Assembly: GCA_040981125.1 (NCBI GenBank)
Contig: JANRMQ010000007.1
Location: forward strand, 168,692-232,691
Source: DASSBQ01 sp040981125
GTDB taxonomy: Bacteria; Nitrospirota; Nitrospiria; Nitrospirales; Nitrospiraceae
Direction: 5' to 3'
Length of the DNA: 64,000 bases
How positions within the stretch are numbered: the first letter of the stretch is position 1; each line of letters opens with the position of its first letter. The position numbers were made by a program, and so were the translations under genes. Below are positions 17,353-26,628 of the stretch, in pieces. A model generated the notes under the pieces. It was not told where the DNA came from. It made no database searches and saw nothing but the letters and a program-made list of their open reading frames with translations.

Positions 17353-18174
17353 TCAGTCGATGCTCCGCGCACAGCGAAATCCTGTTCCGTGGGTTTGAAG
17401 TGCAAACCCTCCGCGTCCCCTTGCGGCCGTCCCGATGTCACTCACTGGGCTGTGCCACGACCCCCCGCGAATTGATCGTACGACCCCCTTGTCGGGGCCG
17501 TGCGGATTACTGGAAGGAGCGTGTGCATAGTATTCCGGGTCATACCAATCTTGAACCCATTCGCGGGCATTGCCTGCCATGTCTTTAACCCCATACGGCG
17601 AATCGCCGGCGGACAAGGTACCAACCGGCGATAATGTCCTGACTCCGTCCCAGTCTCGGTCATAGTTGGCTTGTTCCTGGGTCGGGGGCTCATCGCCCCA
17701 GGGGAATCGCCGCCCGTCGGTTCCTCTAGCGGCCTTTTCCCACTCCGCTTCGCTGGGAAGGCGTTTGTGGGCCCATCGGCAGTACGCTTGCGCGTCGTAC
17801 CAAGACACTTGGACCACAGGCAGTTGCTCAATCCCTTTGTCCGAGATCAGCAGGCCGGTTTCGTAGGGATGGGGCGGATTGCGATGACCCGTCGCCCTAA
17901 CGAAGGTCATGTACCGCTCATTGGTGACTTCGACTTCGTCGATCGCGAAGGCATTAAGTTGCACGGTCCGTTGCGGCCATTCGTCGGCTCGCCCTGTCAT
18001 TTCGGAACTGCCCATCAAAAACGGTCCGGCAGGTATAACGATCATGGACACCGAGTCCAGTTCCTTCGAGAGCGGAGCGGCCGCGACCGACGAGAGCGCC
18101 ACGACGCAGGCTGCAGCCACAATGGGGCCGATTGTTTTCCACCTGGTTCCAGGCTCCCTCCCTGCTTGCCTCAT
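17353..18174 (-). CDS. Exported SUMF1/FGE-fold protein A
   Basis: A 273-residue protein with an N-terminal hydrophobic signal or anchor (IGPIVAAACVVALSSVAAA) and then one sulfatase-modifying-factor fold. Family landmarks are IPAGPFLMGSS, DEVEVTNERY, VSWYDAQAYCRWA, KRLPSEAEWEKAARG, YGVKDMAGNAREWV, IRGGSWHSP and GFRCARS. The two cysteines that bind copper and do catalysis in true formylglycine-generating enzyme, expected just after the GGSW segment, are absent, so sulfatase activation is unlikely and a binding or other enzymatic role fits better. Its ATG overlaps the stop of protein B by four bases. Confidence 0.85.
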   Translation of the reverse strand: MRQAGREPGTRWKTIGPIVAAACVVALSSVAAAPLSKELDSVSMIVIPAGPFLMGSSEMTGRADEWPQRTVQLNAFAIDEVEVTNERYMTFVRATGHRNPPHPYETGLLISDKGIEQLPVVQVSWYDAQAYCRWAHKRLPSEAEWEKAARGTDGRRFPWGDEPPTQEQANYDRDWDGVRTLSPVGTLSAGDSPYGVKDMAGNAREWVQDWYDPEYYAHAPSSNPHGPDKGVVRSIRGGSWHSPVSDIGTAARGRGGFALQTHGTGFRCARSID

Positions 18175-19631
18175 TTTTTCTGCTCCTTACTGCCCTCGAC
18201 GGCATGGGTCGTATGAATCTTGACTCGGCCGACGAGACGCTCGACCAGGCCATTGTCACCCCGGTCGGCGGCTTCCTGCGCCTGGGGAAGCAGAGTCCTG
18301 GCTTCATGAAGATGCTGCTCGATCTCAGCCTGCAGGGCGGGGGACGCGATCGTTCCTCCCAGCGCCGCTTTGTGGTAGACCTCCCACGCGTGATCCACGG
18401 TAGATTCCGCCTCGTGCACCATGTTCTCCTTGTTCGGATACGCACGCCGGCCGGGGTCGACCGCACTCGCCAGAGCAACGGCCACCCCGCGGGAAACAGG
18501 GGAAGCTCCCGGAATCACAGCGCCGCGGACGTGCATCGTCACACCTCCCGTGAAGATTGGTATCTCACCACTAGTCTTCGTCATTGAACGCTCGATCAGG
18601 CTGCGAAGTTCAAAGAGTTCAATGTTTTTCGGATCAATGCTCAGGCCGCGAAGCACCTCCTGTTCCGCCTCCGCGAATCGTTCCCGCCCCAGCTCGATTA
18701 AAGCTGTGGTGAACGCTTCGTTGAGCTTATGGTCGATTTCAGGCGGAGCGGCCTTGGCGCAACGGAAACCGAGGCCCACTCCGTAGCTGTTGTTCAGCGG
18801 ATGGTTCCAGAACCGGTGCGTGGCACGGACGGTGCCTTCAGGCGCGATCCAGGATCCGCCACGAATCACGCGCTTGTCCCCTACGGTCAGACGGTCCGCG
18901 TAGGTCCCGGTGCCGCCTATCCATGTAGGCTGCGCCGGACCGCTCGGATTGACACTCGTTTCAAGCCGTCCGTAGTAACGGGGATCGTACCAGTCGGAGA
19001 CCCACTCAAACACGTTGCCGGCCATGTTGTAGGCTCCGTAATAGCTCGCACCTTTTGGCAGAGCGGTTACCGGCATGGTTGCCTCATAATTCTTCCCGAA
19101 ATTGACCTTCATCGGATCGAACTCGTTCCCCCATGGATACAGATTGGCGTGCGGGCCGCGAGCCCCTTTCTCCCACTCCGCCTCGGTCGGCAGACGTTTG
19201 CCACGGAATTCACAATAGGCTTTAGCGTCGTACCAGTTCACGCCCACGACGGGTTGCTCCGGCTTATTTAAGCGCGGATCATCCCAGTAGGCGGGTGCTG
19301 GATGATTGGTTGTCCGGATAAACTCCCCGTACTCTTGGTTGGAGACTTCGTATTTATCCAGGAAGTAAGAATCCAGCATCACCATGTGTGCCGGACTCTC
19401 ATCGTTGAATGCCTCCGCCGACCAAGGCCTGTTCATGCGCTTCTCATAGGCGCTCAGCCTACGGCCGGAGTCCGTCGGCTGTTCCTTGTCCAGTCCCATC
19501 ATGGACGGTCCGTGAGCGACCAAGACCATGTCGTGTGGGATCAGAGACTCATCTGCCCAGCCTAGACCCGCAGACGAAGCCAGTGCCACCACCGCCACAC
19601 CAAACATCAGCCCATTCCATCTTCCGTCCAT
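18171..19631 (-). CDS. Exported SUMF1/FGE-fold protein B with helical C-terminal extension
   Basis: A 486-residue protein. A signal peptide (LMFGVAVVALASSAGLGWA) precedes an FGE fold (about 30-305) with VSNQEYGEFI, VNWYDAKAYCEFRGKRLP, YNMAGNVFEWVSDW, IRGGSWIAPEG and GLGFRCAKA. The catalytic cysteine pair of true FGE is missing. Residues about 310-345 look like one TPR-type hairpin (RERFAEAEQEVLRGLSIDP), followed by a long polar helical region to a lysine-rich end. The extension is absent from protein A and shorter in protein C. It could tether other proteins in the periplasm; that is inference. Its stop overlaps the start of protein A (ATGA). Confidence 0.85.
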   Translation of the reverse strand: MDGRWNGLMFGVAVVALASSAGLGWADESLIPHDMVLVAHGPSMMGLDKEQPTDSGRRLSAYEKRMNRPWSAEAFNDESPAHMVMLDSYFLDKYEVSNQEYGEFIRTTNHPAPAYWDDPRLNKPEQPVVGVNWYDAKAYCEFRGKRLPTEAEWEKGARGPHANLYPWGNEFDPMKVNFGKNYEATMPVTALPKGASYYGAYNMAGNVFEWVSDWYDPRYYGRLETSVNPSGPAQPTWIGGTGTYADRLTVGDKRVIRGGSWIAPEGTVRATHRFWNHPLNNSYGVGLGFRCAKAAPPEIDHKLNEAFTTALIELGRERFAEAEQEVLRGLSIDPKNIELFELRSLIERSMTKTSGEIPIFTGGVTMHVRGAVIPGASPVSRGVAVALASAVDPGRRAYPNKENMVHEAESTVDHAWEVYHKAALGGTIASPALQAEIEQHLHEARTLLPQAQEAADRGDNGLVERLVGRVKIHTTHAVEGSKEQKK

Positions 19632-19652
19632 CCCACACCTCCGTAACAGTTT

Positions 19653-20621
19653 CTATTGTTTCTTGGTGGATATACTTTTCTTAATGAGCTCTCGCGTGGC
19701 CTGGTACTCCTTGTTGTCGGGCTCAAACGTCAACGCCTTCTCGATGGAGGCCATGGCATCGACGTTCTTTTCCGCCCCCATGGCGACCAACGCTTGAATG
19801 AAGGCATCGCGGCCCCCCTGCATCGCCTCCTCGGACACCCCCTTAACTGACTTAGCGCACCGGAACCCCAACCCGACTCCATAGGAGTTGTTCTCCGGTT
19901 GATTCCAGAACCGGTGGCTGGTATGCAATGAGGTTTCCGGGGCAAGCCATGAACCGCCTCGCAAGACGCGCACGGGCCCCTGGTTGGCGAAGTTGTAACC
20001 CTTGTCCGGACCCGGCGGGTTCAGCGCGGGGCTGTTCTTGTAATACTTCGGGTCATACCAGTCCTCCACCCACTCGAATATGTTGCCGGCCATGTTGTAG
20101 ACGCCGAACCCGCTCACGCCCTCGGGATAAGAATCTACCGGCATGGTGCGGCCGACGTTCTGGCCGTAGTTGGCCTTCTTCATGTCGAGGTGATGGCCCC
20201 AGGGATAATGATTGTCGCCCTGCGGCCCCTTGGCGGCACGCTCCCATTCCGCCTCAGTGGGAAGACGTTTCCCTTCCCACTTGCAGAAGGCATTAGCGTC
20301 GGTCCAGCTCACTCCCACCACCGGTTGCTCTGGTTTGTTCAGCCGGAGATCATCCCAGTAGGCAGGAGCCGGATGCCCTGTTGCCTTCATGAAGGCCTTG
20401 TAACGCTCGTTCGACGCCTCGTACTTGTCGATCAAATAGCGGTCGACGACGACTTGATGGCGCGTTTCATCGGCGTGTTCACTGCTTCCCATTGTGAATT
20501 CGCCACGCGGGATCGACACCATCTCCGTATCCATGTCGGCATTCGCACGCTCTGCGAGACCAGCCGCCCCTAACCCGAACAACAAAACCATCGCGCTTGT
20601 TAAAATCGCTTGCATGACCAT
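19653..20621 (-). CDS. Exported SUMF1/FGE-fold protein C
   Basis: A 322-residue protein with a signal peptide (ILTSAMVLLFGLGAAGLAERANA) and an FGE fold: SIPRGEFTMGSSEH, KYEASNERYKAFM, VSWTDANAFCKWEGKRLP, YNMAGNIFEWVEDW, LRGGSWLAPETS and GLGFRCAKS. It is closely similar to protein B and likewise lacks the FGE catalytic cysteine pair. The tail (AEKNVDAMASIEKALTFEPDNKEY) looks like a single TPR hairpin. GGGAGGG before the ATG at 20621 supports this start over the open frame to 20786. It begins 53 bases after the small zinc-ribbon gene. Confidence 0.85.
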   Translation of the reverse strand: MVMQAILTSAMVLLFGLGAAGLAERANADMDTEMVSIPRGEFTMGSSEHADETRHQVVVDRYLIDKYEASNERYKAFMKATGHPAPAYWDDLRLNKPEQPVVGVSWTDANAFCKWEGKRLPTEAEWERAAKGPQGDNHYPWGHHLDMKKANYGQNVGRTMPVDSYPEGVSGFGVYNMAGNIFEWVEDWYDPKYYKNSPALNPPGPDKGYNFANQGPVRVLRGGSWLAPETSLHTSHRFWNQPENNSYGVGLGFRCAKSVKGVSEEAMQGGRDAFIQALVAMGAEKNVDAMASIEKALTFEPDNKEYQATRELIKKSISTKKQ

Positions 20622-20674
20622 CACACCCTCCCTTTTTAAAGAAACCCGGCTCGTCGAGCGCGGGAATCCATTAG

Positions 20675-20929
20675 TTACAACTGCCACTGTTGGACGCCTC
20701 GCTGCACCAGGTTCACGGACCCGCGACAGCTCCGCAGCCGATTGGTCAGAATGACATGATCGATCACATCGCCGCACTGCACACATCGCAGTGCCACCGT
20801 CGCGCCCCGGCCAGTATCCATATCAGGAAATATTTCCGGTACGGTGAATCCCCCACAGCGCCGGCATCTTTCTCCAGTAGCTCCGTTCTCCATAACGAAT
20901 CGGGTGGATTCCTGTAACTGAAGTGCCAT
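20675..20929 (-). CDS. Zinc-ribbon protein, small copy
   Basis: An 84-residue protein with CRRCGG and RCVQCGDVIDHVIL, a four-cysteine ribbon shared with the product of 16959-17297. It is the first gene of the nine-gene minus-strand run that leads to photolyase. GGGAGG lies ten bases before the ATG. The gene faces a MerR-type regulator across a 112-base divergent promoter region with operator-like repeats, so it is probably controlled by that regulator. The molecular role is unknown. Confidence 0.75.
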   Translation of the reverse strand: MALQLQESTRFVMENGATGERCRRCGGFTVPEIFPDMDTGRGATVALRCVQCGDVIDHVILTNRLRSCRGSVNLVQRGVQQWQL

Positions 20930-20947
20930 GTCTCGTACCTCCCTTCA

Positions 20948-21019
20948 TGTCCAATGTATGTCTAATGTTATTCTTATTTGTCCAGTGTGTCAATGAAAAT
21001 GTTTGACAAGCATTGGACA
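20948..21019. promoter_or_regulatory. Three operator-like repeats in the divergent promoter region
   Basis: Three copies of a motif close to TGTCCAATG-nn-TGTCnAA. Copy A is at 20948-20968 (plus strand, TGTCCAATGTATGTCTAA). Copy B is at 20979-20995 (plus, TGTCCAGTG directly followed by TGTCAATG). Copy C is at 21002-21019 read on the minus strand (TGTCCAATGCTTGTCAAA). Copies B and C each contain the -35 hexamer TTGACA of one of the two divergent promoters, and copy A covers the -10 of the minus promoter. This is the layout expected for a repressor that silences both directions; the adjacent MerR/B12 gene is the natural candidate. Confidence 0.7.
20965..20993 (-). promoter_or_regulatory. Promoter for the zinc-ribbon/FGE-like/photolyase run
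   Basis: On the minus strand TTGACA (20993-20988) and TAACAT (20970-20965) are separated by 17 bases, a sigma-70-type promoter with a perfect -35. The predicted start would be near 20958, leaving a leader of about 30 bases that includes GGGAGG before the ATG at 20929. Operator-like copy B overlaps the -35 and copy A the -10. Confidence 0.6.
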
Positions 21020-21031
21020 CCCATCTACACT
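21003..21031 (+). promoter_or_regulatory. Promoter of the MerR/B12 regulator
   Basis: TTGACA (21003-21008), 17 bases, then TACACT (21026-21031). Transcription would begin about 21038, only a few bases before the ATG at 21042, so the message should be nearly leaderless; no ribosome binding site is visible. Operator-like copy C covers the -35 and most of the spacer, suggesting self-repression. Confidence 0.62.
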
Positions 21032-21041
21032 AGATAAAGCC

Positions 21042-21959
21042 ATGAATACACATAGAATACAGCGTGTTGCGAGGCTGACAGGTCTATCGAAAGATGTGAT
21101 TAGAGTGTGGGAACGCCGATACGGGATTGTCCAACCATTTCGGTCTGCCAACCGCTATCGGACGTATACGGACGAAGATGTCGCGCTCCTCCGGTATCTC
21201 AAGGCCGAACTCGATCGCGGCCGGTCGATTGGGGAACTGGCCGCGCTCGGAAACGAGCAGTTAAAGAATCTCGCCGGGACAACGAGGGCAATAGCTCACA
21301 ACACGACCACCTATGACACGCTCCTACAAGAGCTCATTGCTTCGCTTGATCCATTCAATCCCGCAGCCTTTGAGCGGCGCCTGAATGGAGCAGTCGCCGT
21401 TATTCCTTTCGAAGAGGCTCTGCATGGAATTTTATTACCGCTTCAACGACAGGTAGGAGAACTCTGGCACCAAGGGCGGCTCACCGTCGCGGTCGAGCAT
21501 TATGTGACCAATCAGGTTCGTCAAAAACTCTCCTCCGCCATGAGCCACTTGCCGGTGCATGACAATGGACTCAAGGTCGTGGTGGCCTGTCCCGTTGGAG
21601 AATTTCATGAGGTGGGAGCACAAGCGGCTGCCTACATTTGCGCCTCACGCGGCTGTCAAACGTACTACCTCGGAGCCAACATGCCTATGGACGAGTTGGC
21701 GACGTTCTGCCGGCAGATCGACCCGCATATTTTATTGTTGTCCGTGACTGCTCCGCCTCCGGCGCATGAATGGTCTTCCTGGATCTCGACTTTGCGTGAT
21801 CTTTCAACCCCGAACCGGGCCATTATTCTTGGAGGAGCCGGTGCGCAATCCCTCACGCTCCCCGCCGAGGCCGGTCGCGTCGAAATCCTCGATGATCTTC
21901 AGAACCTTCAACAGCGCCTTACGATGTTGATCGCCAAAGGAGCCGTGCATGTGCGGTGA
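21042..21959 (+). CDS. MerR-type regulator with B12-binding domain (CarH/LitR-like)
   Basis: A 305-residue regulator. The N-terminal winged helix (RVARLTGLSKDVIRVWERRYG, about 6-26, and RYRTYTDEDVALL) binds DNA. The middle and C-terminal parts form the cobalamin-binding module: W-x9-EH (WHQGRLTVAVEH, about 142-153), the sequence signature of adenosylcobalamin photoreceptors, and E-x-H-x-x-G (EFHEVG, about 186) for the lower cobalt ligand. In CarH and LitR, B12 in the dark holds the repressor tetramer on DNA and light releases it. Targets here are inferred: its own gene and the minus-strand run ending in photolyase, through the repeats at 20948-21019. It overlaps the barrel gene by 11 bases. 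Confidence 0.88.
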   Translation: MNTHRIQRVARLTGLSKDVIRVWERRYGIVQPFRSANRYRTYTDEDVALLRYLKAELDRGRSIGELAALGNEQLKNLAGTTRAIAHNTTTYDTLLQELIASLDPFNPAAFERRLNGAVAVIPFEEALHGILLPLQRQVGELWHQGRLTVAVEHYVTNQVRQKLSSAMSHLPVHDNGLKVVVACPVGEFHEVGAQAAAYICASRGCQTYYLGANMPMDELATFCRQIDPHILLLSVTAPPPAHEWSSWISTLRDLSTPNRAIILGGAGAQSLTLPAEAGRVEILDDLQNLQQRLTMLIAKGAVHVR

Positions 21960-22830
21960 GACACAGATGTTTAGTTTCCGGGAAGAACCGCAGAGAGAGC
22001 GAGTGGAACGAATCGAAGGCATGACGTTCATCTCCGACCATTGTGCCGATTATCTTACGCAAGCCCGGCATCTCTGCCTTGTACTTGCCCCCCTGGTTTT
22101 GCTCGCGATCTGCGGCAATCCACCGCCGGGTTCGGCTTCCCCACCGGATCAGCGATTTTCGCTTGAGTTTGAAACGGGCGCCGTTTGGCAGTCGAGAAAT
22201 GAAATCCAAATTCCCGATAATGCCGGAGGAACCCGTTTCGCCTTGACCGACCTTCAAGGACACGGCCCTGACGCACAGCGACGGGTCGAGGCAACCTGGA
22301 ACATCGCCCATCGCCACTCGGTACGATTCGTCTATGCGCCGCTCGACTTTTCCGGCACCGGCACGTTGGCATCGCCGGTGCGCTTTGCAGGCGGGACCTT
22401 TACGCCTGGCTCCCCTGTGGACTCCGAGTACAAGTTCGATTCATATCGACTCACGTACCGATATCTTTTCCACGAATCCGACAGATGGCGATTCAGGATG
22501 GGGGCGACAGCATTTATCCGCGATGCAAGGGTGGAACTGCGGCAGCAAGGCACAGTGGCATCCGACAGCAATGTGGGTTTTGTGCCACTGCTGAGCGCTA
22601 ATGTCGAGTACAGCATCACGCCGCGCTGGACCCTATTGATGGATGTGGATGGACTCATCAGCACACAAGGGCGGGCCATCGATGCCGCTGCAAAAATCCG
22701 GTATGCCTTCAACGATACCTGGTATGTTTCAGCCGGATATCGGGTCTTTGAAGGAGGCGTAGACAATGATGAACGATTCGCATTTGGCTGGTATAACTTC
22801 GCTGTCGTATCGTTAGGAGTCCGATTTTGA
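21949..22830 (+). CDS. Outer-membrane beta-barrel protein coupled to the regulator
   Basis: A 293-residue exported protein. After a long N-terminal stretch a signal-like segment appears (LCLVLAPLVLLAICG, about residues 43-57). The mature part has alternating strand patterns (HSVRFVYAPLDFSG, SYRLTYRYLFHES, RWRFRMGATAFIRDARVEL, YVSAGYRVFEGG) and ends VVSLGVRF with the C-terminal phenylalanine typical of barrels. The start overlaps the regulator gene by 11 bases, so translation is probably coupled. Downstream ATGs at 21967 and 22021 are also possible and would shorten the leader. Substrate unknown. Confidence 0.72.
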   Translation: MCGETQMFSFREEPQRERVERIEGMTFISDHCADYLTQARHLCLVLAPLVLLAICGNPPPGSASPPDQRFSLEFETGAVWQSRNEIQIPDNAGGTRFALTDLQGHGPDAQRRVEATWNIAHRHSVRFVYAPLDFSGTGTLASPVRFAGGTFTPGSPVDSEYKFDSYRLTYRYLFHESDRWRFRMGATAFIRDARVELRQQGTVASDSNVGFVPLLSANVEYSITPRWTLLMDVDGLISTQGRAIDAAAKIRYAFNDTWYVSAGYRVFEGGVDNDERFAFGWYNFAVVSLGVRF

Positions 22831-23107
22831 TCACGGTCGACACAAGGTCAATCATCATCAATAAGGTAATACCTATGAAGGTAATTCCCGTGAAGGACAT
22901 CTCCGGATCAACAGGCCGCATTCTATTCTCCGGCTCAAGCGAACTATTATGTGGAGTGTGTATAGGCGGGAGATACGACGCAGCGAGCCATGGTGTTGGC
23001 CAGCAAAAAGCGATAGCGGGACACATCATGTTCGCCGACGCCGGGCAGTGCGAGTTGTGCGGAACTCTGAGGGCAAGACTACCACGCGTCACAAATATGG
23101 AGGCGAT

Positions 23108-25240
<2,133 letters not shown>

Positions 25241-25279
25241 GACCTGCAAGCAAAACCGTATTGGCGAGAGGAGCTTGCT

Positions 25280-25453
25280 ATGGCCGCCAAACAGAAAACG
25301 CCGCCTTGGAAAAAACGTCGGCCGCCCGGAAGGCGAAAGAGGGCACTCTCCAATTCTGAGAAGAAGAGGGCGCAAGCAGCCGCCAAGAAAGCGGGCCGAC
25401 GCTACCCGAACCTAGTCGACAATATGCGCATCGCGGCGAAAAAGGGCCGATGA
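25280..25453 (+). CDS. Small basic protein with GRRYPNLVDNM motif
   Basis: A 57-residue, very basic protein: about one third lysine or arginine, with WKKRRPPGRRKR near the start and AKKAGRRYPNLVDNMR near the end. AGGAG precedes the ATG. The ending resembles small lysine-rich proteins that are widespread in bacteria and uncharacterised; I do not know a function. Nucleic-acid binding would suit the charge. It sits 39 bases after katE and 42 before the lipocalin gene, so it is probably on the same transcript. Confidence 0.68.
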   Translation: MAAKQKTPPWKKRRPPGRRKRALSNSEKKRAQAAAKKAGRRYPNLVDNMRIAAKKGR

Positions 25454-25495
25454 CTATTGCATGGAGTCGAGAAATTGAATGAGGAGGAATAGCAG

Positions 25496-26080
25496 ATGCC
25501 GTCCTTTGGTATGCCTCAACAGATCTGTTATGCCGGCATTGTTGGATGCCTGTTGAGCAGCGCCTGCGCAGGCCCTGACACGAAAATTGATCACACCCTC
25601 CCCGTCGTCTCGTCGGTCGATCTCGCTCGGTATGCAGGAACGTGGTACGAAATAGCGCGGTTGCCGATGTGGTTTCAGAGGCACTGCGTAGATTCAAAGG
25701 CCGTCTATACAGCCCGTTCAGATGGAAAGATGGGAGTACACAATGAATGCGTGACCGACAAAGGCACGACGGACGAGGCCGACGGCGTGGCAACTGTCGT
25801 GGATACGAAGACAAATGCCCGGTTGAACGTGGTGTTCGACAATTGGTTTGCGCGCCTCTTCGGTTCATCGGCTGAAGGCAACTATTGGATCCTAGATCTC
25901 GACGCCGAGTATCGCACGGCGCTGGTCGGTACGCCGGACCGCCAATATCTGTGGATTCTCGCTCGCTCTCCACAGTTGGATGAGGCTACGTTCGAACGGC
26001 TGGTCTTAAAGGGTGGAGATCTTGGCTACCCGGTAGACAAGCTAATTCTAGACAAGCGAGCGGGTAATCATAGTCGCTAA
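25496..26080 (+). CDS. blc: Bacterial lipocalin (Blc-like), probable lipoprotein
   Basis: A 194-residue lipocalin. The N-terminus has a hydrophobic stretch ending SSAC, a plausible but not textbook lipobox for outer-membrane anchoring. Lipocalin signatures follow: the G-x-W motif in YAGTWYEIARLPMWFQ (about 45-60), YWILDLDAEY and the C-terminal YLWILARSP. Blc binds lysophospholipids or fatty acids and is induced by membrane stress in E. coli. GAGGAGG precedes the ATG. Blc-type lipocalins can occur in light-induced gene sets, in keeping with the regulator upstream. Confidence 0.88.
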   Translation: MPSFGMPQQICYAGIVGCLLSSACAGPDTKIDHTLPVVSSVDLARYAGTWYEIARLPMWFQRHCVDSKAVYTARSDGKMGVHNECVTDKGTTDEADGVATVVDTKTNARLNVVFDNWFARLFGSSAEGNYWILDLDAEYRTALVGTPDRQYLWILARSPQLDEATFERLVLKGGDLGYPVDKLILDKRAGNHSR

Positions 26081-26112
26081 CATGCGTGTCGCCGCTCATA
26101 AGGGATGCAACA

Positions 26113-26571
26113 ATGTCCGTCACACCCAGCACAGTCAGACGTACCCTTTGCTCCGGAACCTATGCCGGTCTCTGCATGAGCGCGGCCATTGGACTTATTG
26201 GTAAGGTGACGATTGGAACAACCGCGCCGCCCCTTAACGCCATCAGCCATATCCTTTGGGGTCGCAAGGCCGCTCACCTCAGCAACTGGTCGATGAAGTA
26301 TACCGGTTATGGTCTGATCTTGAATCAATTGGCATGCCTGTTCTGGGCCGGTTGCTATGAAGCGCTGATCGACAAGGACAGCCGTCCAGGATTCTCCAAG
26401 GCTGTCGCCGTGTCGGCTGTGGCCTACTTGACCGACTATCACCTGGTGCCACGTCGATTCACTCCCGGATTCGAATTCGTGTTCCCTCGCCGGATGTTTC
26501 CCTATCTGTATGCTGCGCTTGCGATCAGCTTGGTGGCCGGCGTCCGGATGCGGCGCTCGCTTGAAAGATGA
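26113..26571 (+). CDS. Predicted membrane protein
   Basis: A 152-residue protein with hydrophobic segments near residues 17-35 (YAGLCMSAAIGLIGKVTIG), 65-85 (YGLILNQLACLFWAGCYEAL), 90-105 and 130-147 (YLYAALAISLVAGVRM), so three or four spans. No family recognised with certainty. The start at 26113 follows AAGGGA; the open frame begins at 26086. It is 32 bases after the lipocalin gene and probably ends that transcript. Confidence 0.65.
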   Translation: MSVTPSTVRRTLCSGTYAGLCMSAAIGLIGKVTIGTTAPPLNAISHILWGRKAAHLSNWSMKYTGYGLILNQLACLFWAGCYEALIDKDSRPGFSKAVAVSAVAYLTDYHLVPRRFTPGFEFVFPRRMFPYLYAALAISLVAGVRMRRSLER

Positions 26572-26628
26572 CCACGTCCCTCGGTAAAGATCAGGTTCTT
26601 CCGGGCGAACGCACGTTAGACTAATTCT

